Assembly: GCA_947627075.1 (NCBI GenBank)
Contig: CANQUR010000098.1
Span: 1-6,013 of the forward strand
Direction of reading: 5' to 3'
Source of the DNA: an uncultured Clostridia bacterium
GTDB taxonomy: Bacteria; Bacillota; Clostridia; Christensenellales; Pumilibacteraceae
DNA length: 6,013 bases
The notes under the pieces were generated by a model. That model made no database searches and was not told the origin of the DNA. It saw only the letters and a program-made list of their open reading frames with translations. Positions 1-4,550 of this stretch are shown piece after piece (position 1 is the first letter of the stretch; every line of letters starts with the position of its first letter). The position numbers and the translations under genes were made by a program.

Positions 1-353
1 CTTCGACGGGGTTCTGTATTCCCGATTATAAGCATGTGGTAGTGCGGCTACCTTAAAACGCAAAACAAAATAAACGCTAATACTCAAAAAACCGCAAGCC
101 CCGCGCTTGCGTTAGCTGCCTAATCTAACACGGCAGTCGTTACCCTTCCTGTCCTGCAAAGGAAGTCGTAATGTCAATTTTCGCAGGCTACGGCGCTTGG
201 AAAGCGGCTCCTTTTTAAGCGCGGCACCCTAAGCCATGGAACGGATAGATTCGTTCTCTCTAAGTCCGTTTCGAGAATTTAAGCGAACTAAACATGTAGA
301 AGATTCGGTTGGATGAGTTTCGGAAGGGAGTTCGACCCTCCCCACCTCCACCA
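1..353 (+). ncRNA. ssrA: tmRNA (ssrA), 5' end outside the window
   Basis: Transfer-messenger RNA rescues stalled ribosomes: it enters the A site as an alanyl-tRNA mimic with SmpB and encodes a degradation tag. The window opens in the conserved 5' segment (TTCGACGGGG). The tag reading frame starts at the resume codon GCT at 76-78. The 3' end carries a T arm (GGGAG 326-330, loop TTCGACC 331-337, CTCCC 338-342), then the acceptor strand CACCTCC (343-349) and ACCA (350-353). The matching 5' acceptor strand, expected to be GGAGGTG, and about 14 bases in all lie before position 1. This is a one-piece tmRNA, not the permuted type. Its CCA end runs straight into a terminator and is also the left boundary of a series of inserted elements. 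Confidence 0.97.
76..123 (+). other. tmRNA proteolysis tag reading frame
   Basis: Reading from the alanine resume codon GCT gives ANTQKTASPALALAA and then TAA at 121-123. The ALAA C-terminus is the usual ClpXP-type degron of bacterial tmRNA tags. The bases before it (AAAACAAAATAAAC) are the A-rich stretch normally found upstream of the resume codon. The doubled ALALAA ending is slightly unusual. The frame choice is secure because the other two frames give no ALAA ending. Confidence 0.93.
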
Positions 354-402
354 AAAAATATGGCACCTTTACGGTGCCATATTTTTTGGTGACGGTGGGG
401 AG
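347..402 (+). repeat. Junction copy A (att-like direct repeat at the ssrA 3' end)
   Basis: These 56 bases contain TCCACCA of the tmRNA, its terminator and the following GGTGACGGTGGGGAG. They recur at 3330-3385 with a single difference (G389 versus A3372). The bases that follow (GAGAACCTATTTTTGCG, 406-422) are also related to those after copies B and C. Upstream bases are tmRNA and unlike those before B and C, as expected if A is the intact left junction and the others are junctions left by insertion at the tRNA-like 3' end, a common target of tyrosine recombinases. Confidence 0.8.
351..389 (+). terminator. tmRNA intrinsic terminator, bidirectional
   Basis: A perfect 17-bp inverted repeat: CCAAAAAATATGGCACC (351-367), loop TTTAC, GGTGCCATATTTTTTGG (373-389). 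The first arm begins within the tmRNA CCA end, and the second ends in a run of six T. The A run opposite the T run makes it work in both directions. Outside it, CTCCCCACC (339-347) and GGTGGGGAG (394-402) form a second 9-bp inverted repeat, so the dyad spans 339-402. Confidence 0.9.
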
Positions 403-411
403 TCTGAGAAC

Positions 412-434
412 CTATTTTTGCGTAGCAAAAATAG
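412..434 (+). repeat. Perfect hairpin at the left end of cassette 1
   Basis: CTATTTTTGC (412-421), loop GTA, GCAAAAATAG (425-434): a 10-bp perfect stem. Copy B has an equivalent hairpin of different sequence at 3395-3413 (ATTTTTGC / GTAAAAAT, one wobble pair). Structure is kept while sequence changed, which suggests the stem itself matters, for example as an element end recognised by a recombinase. Function is inferred. Confidence 0.6.
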
Positions 435-697
435 CAGTTCGCGGTGCCGATAATACGCTCATTAAAACAACTAATTACAGGGCTCCCGCAAATGCTTGCA
501 TTTGTGGGAAGAGGAGCAACAAGCGATAGAGCAAGCCTTTGCATTTGGCAAAGGCGGCTTTCAGAGCGCCCGTTGCGACGAGGCACCAAGGGAGCGAAGC
601 GACCGCCCCCCTCACCTCCCACCCCACTCCATGAACGGCTTTTTCTGCTCGGCTCTTTATGATTGACTTTATTCTTTTTTTAGTTCGGTTGCGGCAG
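435..697. other. Gene-free GC-rich block with several hairpins
   Basis: No reading frame here resembles a protein or has a plausible ribosome binding site. Two good hairpins are visible: CCCGCAAATGC (485-495) with GCATTTGTGGG (498-508, one wobble), and GCCTTTGC (535-542) with GCAAAGGC (548-555). Around 575-615 the sequence is a low-complexity C- and G-rich run. Base composition is far richer in GC than the genes that follow. It could be an interspersed genomic repeat or an untranslated structured region; I do not recognise it. Confidence 0.4.
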
Positions 698-761
698 GGC
701 GTGCGCTTGGTACTCGGTGAGGCGCAGCCGAGCCGACTTGTTATATACCCGAGCGCACGCC
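698..761. repeat. Branched 64-base inverted-repeat element of unknown role
   Basis: The outer stem GGCGTGCGCT (698-707) pairs perfectly with AGCGCACGCC (752-761). Inside it GGTA (709-712) pairs with TACC (746-749) and CTCGG (713-717) with CCGAG (728-732). No T run follows, so it is not a typical terminator, and there is no TTCRA loop, so it is not a tRNA. It ends 34 bases before the -35 box of the leader promoter. It could be a protein-binding DNA dyad or part of a structured RNA. Confidence 0.5.
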
Positions 762-795
762 AAATTGTATTTTTATAAAATTGGCTTATAAAGCA

Positions 796-824
796 TTGAT
801 TTTTAATTCCTAATATGCTATACT
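796..824 (+). promoter_or_regulatory. Vegetative-type promoter for the leader and LRR-TIR operon
   Basis: -35 TTGATT (796-801), 17-base spacer, -10 TATACT (819-824), with TGC immediately before the -10 box (extended -10). The expected start of transcription, 6-8 bases after the -10 box, falls at about 831, exactly where the 153-base inverted repeat begins. That coincidence supports both calls. Confidence 0.72.
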
Positions 825-830
825 GACTAT

Positions 831-1039
831 GCCAAACATTATTACAGTCCCAAATTAGGAGTAAGGGCATTTTTTAATTTCATAGAAATTCATTTCAACA
901 TCACACAATTTGAATTTGGTAAAAATGCAAATTCCTTTTATGTGTGTGTTGGATTATACCCTTACCACGTAATAATGTTTGGCGACAGTTGGAGTTTGCG
1001 TTTTTCGTGCGTTGGCTTCGGCTGGCGCACTTTTATTTT
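831..1039 (+). ncRNA. Candidate structured leader RNA / attenuator of the LRR-TIR operon
   Basis: A transcript from the preceding promoter would start with GCCAAACATTATTAC (831-845), which pairs perfectly with GTAATAATGTTTGGC (969-983). Nested within are GTAAGGG (861-867) with CCCTTAC (959-965), a small hairpin AATTTC-ATA-GAAATT (876-890), an 11-bp stem with one bulge (896-907 with 941-951), and GAATTTG (912-918) with CAAATTC (928-934). An alternative pairing, GCATTTTT (867-874) with AAAAATGC (921-928), conflicts with these, so two exclusive folds exist. The RNA ends in the intrinsic terminator at 1007-1039. The downstream start codon follows too closely for a separate promoter after the terminator, so either this is an attenuated leader or the genes depend on read-through. 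I do not recognise a known riboswitch class. A stand-alone regulatory RNA is possible. Confidence 0.5.
1007..1039 (+). terminator. Intrinsic terminator directly before the LRR gene
   Basis: GTGCGTTGGC (1007-1016) pairs with GCTGGCGCAC (1021-1030) through seven Watson-Crick and three G-T pairs, closed by a C(TTCG)G tetraloop, and is followed by TTTTATTTT (1031-1039). The ribosome binding site GGAGG starts three bases later, at 1042. A terminator at this place would stop most transcripts before the operon. Confidence 0.75.
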
Positions 1040-1041
1040 AT

Positions 1042-1046
1042 GGAGG
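1042..1046 (+). promoter_or_regulatory. Ribosome binding site of the LRR gene
   Basis: GGAGG lies 12 bases before ATG at 1059, longer than the usual 6-9. A closer ATG at 1040 overlaps this site and opens only a nine-codon frame (MEVNTENEM, stop at 1067-1069) that overlaps the real start, so 1059 is the start. The long spacing suggests modest translation. Confidence 0.6.
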
Positions 1047-1058
1047 TAAACACAGAAA

Positions 1059-2549
1059 ATGAGATGTAAACATTGCGGAAGTACAAATGTGCAAAAAACA
1101 ACTCTTCATCAAGCTGATTATAGTTATGGTAAAGGTTTGATTGGTACTTTAGTATTCGGCCCTGGAGGAGCCGTTGCAGGCGTGGGTGGAAAAGACAAAA
1201 GTACTACGGAATATCATTGTATGGCATGTGGGGAAATAGGAGATCGGCAATCCATGCTTATGGATTGGGATATTGAGGATGATATTAATACAGCCTTGAA
1301 ATATGATGACACAGAAAAATTGAAAGAATTAAAATGGAAATATCGAAATATCGAATGGAATGAAACGCAAACCAATCTTTCAACGCAGCAAGAAACAACT
1401 GCTTCAAATAAGCGAAAATATAAACCTACATATAATCAACAGATACCGCATGATTCCAATAAGTTCGATCTTTATGGAAGTACATTAATGCGATATAGGG
1501 GCTATAGTGATGAAACAGTAGATGTACCTAACGGTGTTTTTACAATCTATTCCTCGGCATTCTCATATAATAGCTCTATTAAAAAAATCATCATACCCGA
1601 AAGTGTTAGATTTATTAATTATTGTGCTTTTGTTGGTTGCAAAAACCTTACAAGCATAAATATACCAGAAAATGTAACTTCTATTGATTTTGAGTTATTC
1701 AAAGATTGTTCAAATCTTACGAGCATTACTATACCAAACAAAGTAACCTCTATAGGTGAAAGTGCATTCAGCGGCTGTTCAAGCCTTACGAATATCACAA
1801 TACCAAATAAAGTAACCTCTATAGGTGAAAGTGCATTCAGCGGCTGTTCAAGCCTTACGAATATCACAATACCAAATAATGTAACCTCTATAGATGAAAG
1901 TGCATTCAGCGGCTGTTCAAACCTTACGAGCATTACTATACCAAACAAAGTAACCTCTATAGGTGAAAGTGCATTTAGCGGCTGTTCAAACCTTACAAAT
2001 ATTACAATCCCCAACAAAGTTACTTACATTGGTGAAGGTGCGTTTTCAGATTGTAATAATATTATAAGTATAACAATTCCAAGTAGTGTAATTTATATTG
2101 GTCCAAAAGCATTTGAAAAATGTAAATCACTTCAATCGATAAAATTCGAAGATCCAATAGGTTGGAGTATTAAAGATATGGATATATCAGACTTAGACAA
2201 CGCCGAAAATGCCTTTACTTATATTATAAATAATTGTATAAATTCACCTATAATAAAAAACAAAAACGAGAACCATAAGCAATTACAGACAATTAATAAA
2301 AGAGTTGAAGCATATGAGGTAAAAAAAGAAGCTCGTGCTAAAAAAATGGAGGAGATACGTAAAAAAAAGCAAAAAAAACATCGAGAGATTTTTATTATGT
2401 CTTTATTCGCAATATTGTCAATAATAATTTTTGTAGTCGGCATATGGTTTGATTTAGCACTGTTAGGCACGGCATTGTCTATTTTAATTGCCATTAGTGG
2501 TGGTGGTATAATATATAGAGATAAAAAAGACAAAACGGATAAAAAATGA
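1059..2549 (+). CDS. Zinc-ribbon, BspA-type leucine-rich-repeat membrane protein
   Basis: A 496-residue protein with three visible parts. Residues 1-60 hold two cysteine pairs (C3/C6 and C54/C57), likely one zinc ribbon, enclosing a glycine-rich segment (about 26-44). Residues 151-357 are nine 23-residue repeats of the BspA/LRR_5 type, consensus LTSITIPNKVTSIGESAFSG followed by C-S-S, preceded by a polar linker. Residues 418-443 are a highly basic, probably coiled region, followed by two hydrophobic helices (about 444-464 and 465-485) and a lysine-rich tail. There is no signal peptide, and the basic flanks predict a helical hairpin with both ends inside, so unlike secreted BspA proteins the repeats should face the cytoplasm. 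The family is known for protein-protein binding; a sensor or scaffold role for the TIR-like protein encoded 60 bases downstream is inferred. Confidence 0.85.
   Translation: MRCKHCGSTNVQKTTLHQADYSYGKGLIGTLVFGPGGAVAGVGGKDKSTTEYHCMACGEIGDRQSMLMDWDIEDDINTALKYDDTEKLKELKWKYRNIEWNETQTNLSTQQETTASNKRKYKPTYNQQIPHDSNKFDLYGSTLMRYRGYSDETVDVPNGVFTIYSSAFSYNSSIKKIIIPESVRFINYCAFVGCKNLTSINIPENVTSIDFELFKDCSNLTSITIPNKVTSIGESAFSGCSSLTNITIPNKVTSIGESAFSGCSSLTNITIPNNVTSIDESAFSGCSNLTSITIPNKVTSIGESAFSGCSNLTNITIPNKVTYIGEGAFSDCNNIISITIPSSVIYIGPKAFEKCKSLQSIKFEDPIGWSIKDMDISDLDNAENAFTYIINNCINSPIIKNKNENHKQLQTINKRVEAYEVKKEARAKKMEEIRKKKQKKHREIFIMSLFAILSIIIFVVGIWFDLALLGTALSILIAISGGGIIYRDKKDKTDKK
1716..1991 (+). repeat. 69-bp tandem DNA repeats within the LRR gene
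   Basis: Four consecutive 69-base units (starting at 1716, 1785, 1854 and 1923), each coding one 23-residue repeat, are nearly identical. The first and fourth differ at 2 of 69 bases, the second and third at 3 of 69. The neighbouring repeats (1647-1715, 1992-2060) are much more diverged. The pattern points to recent unit duplication or gene conversion in the middle of the array, so the repeat number may vary between strains. Confidence 0.9.
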
Positions 2550-2550
2550 C

Positions 2551-2585
2551 ATTACAATTTGTTGTAATATAGAGAACATTATAAT
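2551..2585 (+). promoter_or_regulatory. Dyad and possible internal promoter before the TIR gene
   Basis: ATTACAA (2551-2557) and TTGTAAT (2562-2568) form a perfect dyad with a four-base centre just after the LRR stop codon. A TATAAT box follows at 2580-2585; the best -35 match (TTTGTT, 2558-2563, 16-base spacer) lies inside the dyad. This could be a weak internal promoter with an operator over its -35 box, or only a small stem in the intergenic RNA. The TATAAT is good but the -35 box is poor. Confidence 0.35.
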
Positions 2586-2609
2586 TCAAAGTATATATGG
2601 TGCGCAGAT

Positions 2610-3278
2610 ATGGATAAGGAAAAAATTAGGAAAATTTTACTTAATAACGGATATGAAATTGTTTTAGAAAAACGCTACAAAGATTATGCTTATCGCTTGG
2701 TACTTTCCACAAATGATTCAGTTTTTTGCGGCGACAAAAATGCCATATGGATAAAAGGTAAAAACAAAACAGAACTTGAAAAATTGATTGATAACAAATA
2801 TAATAATGAACCCAACAAAAAAGTTTTTATCGTTCATGGCAAGGATGAGGCAGCTAAAAAACAGCTGTTAACTCTATTAAGTAAATGGGGCTTGGAACCG
2901 TATATTCTGGAAGAAATGCCTGGTCAAAGCGATACTATCATCGAAATGTTAGAAAATTACATACCACAAGCAAATTATGGCATAGTTTTAGCCACACCGG
3001 ATGACATTGGCTATAGATGCGGCGAGGAATATGAGAAAAAATTCCGAGCAAGACAAAATGTAATTTTGGAACTCGGAATACTTATAGGTAAATTAAATCG
3101 TAAAAAAGTTGCAATTTTGATTAAAAAAACTAATGACTTCGAGCTACCATCGGATATTAGTGGAATAAGATATTTGTCATATCAAGACAGTGTATTAGAA
3201 GTCTCAAAAAAACTAGCAAAGGAACTAAATCAACAAGGTTATAATGTTACTTCAACACTGGAAGAAACAAAAAAATAG
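2610..3278 (+). CDS. TIR-like (CAP12/Pycsar-effector type) protein, probable NAD-consuming enzyme
   Basis: A 222-residue protein with two parts. Residues 1-62 are a small alpha/beta domain I do not recognise. Residues 71-208 match the predicted nucleotide-binding TIR-like family found in the CBASS and Pycsar effectors: the first strand KVFIVHGKDE (71-80), a BB-loop-like MPGQSD (103-108), GIVLATPDD (124-132), and the signature RARQNVILELG (146-156) followed by IGKLNRKKVAIL. E154 sits where TIR NADases keep their catalytic glutamate, so enzymatic activity is plausible. Characterised relatives cleave NAD+ on binding a cyclic nucleotide and stop cell growth during phage infection; no cyclase gene is in this window, so the trigger would have to be different. 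It lies 60 bases after the LRR gene on the same strand. The start ATG has only a weak upstream ribosome binding site; other nearby starts are out of frame. Confidence 0.85.
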   Translation: MDKEKIRKILLNNGYEIVLEKRYKDYAYRLVLSTNDSVFCGDKNAIWIKGKNKTELEKLIDNKYNNEPNKKVFIVHGKDEAAKKQLLTLLSKWGLEPYILEEMPGQSDTIIEMLENYIPQANYGIVLATPDDIGYRCGEEYEKKFRARQNVILELGILIGKLNRKKVAILIKKTNDFELPSDISGIRYLSYQDSVLEVSKKLAKELNQQGYNVTSTLEETKK

Positions 3279-3308
3279 AATGTTAAATAAAAAAACAACA
3301 GAGGCATA

Positions 3309-3385
3309 TTCGATTTAGTTTACTACTTCTCCACCAAAAAATATGGCACCTTTACGGTGCCATATTTTTTGATGACGGTGGGGAG
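3309..3385 (+). repeat. Junction copy B between cassettes 1 and 2
   Basis: Bases 3330-3385 match 347-402 (tmRNA end, terminator, GGTGGGGAG) at 55 of 56 positions. Bases 3309-3347 match junction C (4385-4423) at 39 of 39. B therefore carries the right end of one element (TTCGATTTAGTTTACTACTTC), the tmRNA-derived core and the left end of the next. Only seven bases of tmRNA are duplicated, so it is not a second tmRNA gene. Confidence 0.82.
3335..3371 (+). terminator. Bidirectional terminator between the TIR and BRO genes
   Basis: A 16-bp perfect stem (3335-3350 with 3356-3371), same sequence as the tmRNA terminator, loop TTTAC, with A and T runs on opposite arms. It lies between two convergent genes and would end transcripts of both. 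The inserted element thus brings its own copy of the ssrA terminator. Confidence 0.82.
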
Positions 3386-3421
3386 AACGAGAACATTTTT
3401 GCGACGTAAAAATTCGGTATT

Positions 3422-4270
3422 TTATTTCTTCTTTGAAGTGTTAAGCTGTTTTTTGTCCGATGCATTAAGAGGCGAAATTATGGATTCGCCGATAGCTTCT
3501 TCCACATTTTCGCGAGCGCGCTTTGCCGCCGTGCCGCCTTTACGCGCAACTTGTTTGTTTGCTTCCAAACCTTCCGGTTGCTCATTTTGCGATATCCTTG
3601 TCGTGGTCGCTTCGGCAAGCATATTGATGATCAGTTCAAGGTCGGTCATATTGTCCCGAAGATTTTCCTTATGTATACCTTTATAATCTTTGTATTCGCC
3701 GACAGTCATGCCCGACCAGGCTTCGGTCATTTCGTTGGTAAGTATTGCATATTCCTTTCCTTCGTTTATTCCGCGATCCTTCCATTCGTCGGTAAGTTTT
3801 TTGCGCGTTTCGATAGCTTTAAGACGTTGATTTATCCATTCCTCGCTATAACCTTTGGCGCGATAATAAGCAAGACTTCGGTTTATTCCCTTTTCGGGAT
3901 CGGCGATCTCGTCGAGGCGTTCGCTACCCACTTGGGCCAGCCACATTTTGAACGGTTCGGCTTTGGGCGAGGGAATAGATTGAACGAGGCGTAAAATGCC
4001 TTTGGTGGAAAGCACGTCGGTAGAATAATATTTTCCGTCGTTTGGAGATTCCATTTTCAGTTGGTAACAATTTGTTACCAACTGGCTCCCTTCGGTAGAC
4101 AACCTGCCTTTAAGTACCTTCCAATACTTTCGAGCCGATTGATAATCGCTGTCGGTAAGAACTGCCACAACGTCGACTACGGAGAAGTACCATTCTTCTT
4201 CGTCACCGTTCCATGCGGTACGGATTTTGGTGTCGTTAAATATTTGTAATTTTGTCTGTTGTTTGTCCAT
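3422..4270 (-). CDS. BRO-N domain protein with DinD-like C-terminus (phage antirepressor-like)
   Basis: A 282-residue protein. Residues about 5-115 form a BRO-N domain: IFNDTKIRTAWNGDEEEWYF leads into VVDVVAVLTDSDYQSARKYW, then QLVTNCYQLK and SIPSPKAEPFKMWLAQVG. The middle and end (about 117-265) include DEWKDRGINEG, EYKDYKGIHKENLRDNMTDL and VARKGGTAAKRARENVEEAI, resembling the C-terminal half of DinD-type proteins. BRO-N domains occur in phage antirepressors and large DNA viruses and are thought to bind DNA. DinD-like proteins are linked to the SOS response and RecA, but I see no LexA-type box here. The ATG at 4268-4270 follows AAGGAG at a good 8-base distance. It is the only gene between two att-like junctions and ends near a shared terminator. 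Exact function is unknown. Confidence 0.85.
   Translation of the reverse strand: MDKQQTKLQIFNDTKIRTAWNGDEEEWYFSVVDVVAVLTDSDYQSARKYWKVLKGRLSTEGSQLVTNCYQLKMESPNDGKYYSTDVLSTKGILRLVQSIPSPKAEPFKMWLAQVGSERLDEIADPEKGINRSLAYYRAKGYSEEWINQRLKAIETRKKLTDEWKDRGINEGKEYAILTNEMTEAWSGMTVGEYKDYKGIHKENLRDNMTDLELIINMLAEATTTRISQNEQPEGLEANKQVARKGGTAAKRARENVEEAIGESIISPLNASDKKQLNTSKKK
4058..4084. repeat. 27-base perfect palindrome inside the BRO gene
   Basis: CAGTTGGTAACAA (4058-4070) and TTGTTACCAACTG (4072-4084) are exact reverse complements around a single T. They encode the conserved BRO-family segment QLVTNCYQL, so the symmetry may be partly imposed by the protein. It could also act as an intragenic operator or an mRNA hairpin. 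Confidence 0.75.
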
Positions 4271-4278
4271 GATCCGGT

Positions 4279-4284
4279 CTCCTT
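4279..4284 (-). promoter_or_regulatory. Ribosome binding site of the BRO gene
   Basis: Reads AAGGAG on the minus strand, 8 bases before the ATG. It is the best ribosome binding site among the cassette genes and fixes the start at 4270. Confidence 0.75.
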
Positions 4285-4335
4285 AATTTACCTTAATATT
4301 TGCTTTGCCTATAAACTTAATATATCTTATCAATA

Positions 4336-4365
4336 ATTATAGCAAAAAAAATGCAAAATAATCAA
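4336..4365 (-). promoter_or_regulatory. Promoter of the BRO gene
   Basis: On the minus strand: -35 TTGATT (4360-4365), 18-base spacer, -10 TATAAT (4336-4341) with TGC just before it (extended -10). The leader would be about 60 bases. The promoter lies inside cassette 2, so the gene carries its own expression signals. Confidence 0.65.
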
Positions 4366-4384
4366 GAGTACGGCATATAAAAAA

Positions 4385-4430
4385 TTCGATTTAGTTTACT
4401 ACTTCTCCACCAAAAAATATGGCGGGGAGA
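4385..4430 (+). repeat. Junction copy C, terminator hairpin deleted
   Basis: Bases 4385-4423 are identical to 3309-3347 of junction B; then the sequence jumps from TATGGC directly to GGGGAGAAC. About 33 bases (the second half of the hairpin and the linker after it) are missing. The left-end motif that follows (AGAACCTATTTTTGC, 4434-4448) is identical to that after copy A (407-421). The site no longer contains a terminator. The loss suggests an older junction than B. Confidence 0.75.
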
Positions 4431-4466
4431 ACAAGAACCTATTTTTGCCTTAATAATAAATTATTA

Positions 4467-4495
4467 TTGCTTGTTTGAGTTTATTGTGTTATACT
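4467..4495 (+). promoter_or_regulatory. Promoter of the zinc-ribbon gene
   Basis: -35 TTGCTT (4467-4472), 17-base spacer, -10 TATACT (4490-4495) preceded by TGT (extended -10). The start of transcription is expected near 4502, in the centre of the palindrome that follows. It is very similar in design to the promoter at 796-824. Confidence 0.68.
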
Positions 4496-4510
4496 GTGTA
4501 ACAGTTACAC
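4496..4510. promoter_or_regulatory. Operator-like palindrome over the transcription start
   Basis: GTGTAAC-A-GTTACAC is a perfect 7-bp dyad directly against the -10 box, at the place where a repressor would block initiation. No repressor gene in the window is an obvious match; autoregulation by the zinc-ribbon protein, or control by the neighbouring BRO protein, is possible but not shown. Confidence 0.6.
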
Positions 4511-4550
4511 TATCACTAATTTTAATTTTTAATATATTATCAAAATAATT

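Larger units (their letters stand above)
354..3336. mobile_element. Putative cassette 1 inserted at ssrA (LRR + TIR cargo)
   Basis: The stretch between junction copies A and B, about 2.98 kb from repeat to repeat. It begins with the conserved left-end motif GGGGAG..GAGAACCTATTTTTGCG and ends with TTCGATTTAGTTTACTACTTC directly before TCCACCA. Cargo is a structured leader, the LRR membrane protein and the TIR-like protein. The two genes are strongly AT-rich compared with the acyltransferase gene at the right edge of the window, fitting foreign origin. No integrase or transposase is present, so the element would have to be mobilised in trans or be a relic. The end positions are approximate because the crossover point within the repeat cannot be seen. 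Confidence 0.55.
3337..4412. mobile_element. Putative cassette 2 (BRO-protein cargo)
   Basis: The 1,076 bases from junction B to junction C hold one gene, on the minus strand, with its own promoter. The left end carries GGGGAGAACGAGAAC and a hairpin (3395-3413); the right end carries the same TTCGATTTAGTTTACTACTTC as cassette 1. BRO/antirepressor-like genes are typical of phages and other mobile elements. There is no recombinase gene. Ends are approximate. Confidence 0.5.

Noticed and set aside
698..761. tRNA gene
   Set aside because: The closing stem is tRNA-like, but there is no T loop, no anticodon arm of the right size and no CCA end.
260..870. Three overlapping reading frames on both strands downstream of the tmRNA
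   Set aside because: They overlap the tmRNA, its terminator or hairpin-rich DNA, lack ribosome binding sites, and their translations look like read-through of structured GC-rich sequence.
831..983. Retron RNA or 6S RNA
   Set aside because: The paired ends recall a retron, but there is no reverse transcriptase nearby. A closing stem and inner stems recall 6S RNA, but I cannot show its central-bubble sequence, and it would be odd inside an inserted cassette.
831..983. Miniature inverted-repeat transposable element
   Set aside because: The 15-base terminal inverted repeats would fit, but flanking bases (ACTAT and GACAG) show no target-site duplication, and the promoter is positioned exactly to transcribe it.
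1619..2017. 132-residue repetitive frame on the minus strand
   Set aside because: It is the antisense shadow of the 69-base LRR repeats; its regularity comes from the gene on the other strand.
1716..2060. CRISPR array
   Set aside because: The 69-base repeats are directly joined without spacers and lie in frame within a protein gene.
2219..2533. Minus-strand frame opposite the LRR membrane helices
   Set aside because: Its hydrophobic character mirrors the coding strand; no start signal of its own.
3309..3336. Second tmRNA or tRNA 3' end
   Set aside because: TTCGA and TCCACCA are both present, but the spacing (28 bases rather than 23) does not give a T arm and acceptor stem, and no RNA body precedes it.
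3309..3385. Integron attC recombination site
   Set aside because: The site folds like one, but the GTTRRRY/RYYYAAC core sites are absent and no integron integrase is visible.
3357..4249. Plus-strand frames opposite the BRO gene
   Set aside because: Antisense shadows of a well-conserved minus-strand protein with a good promoter and ribosome binding site.
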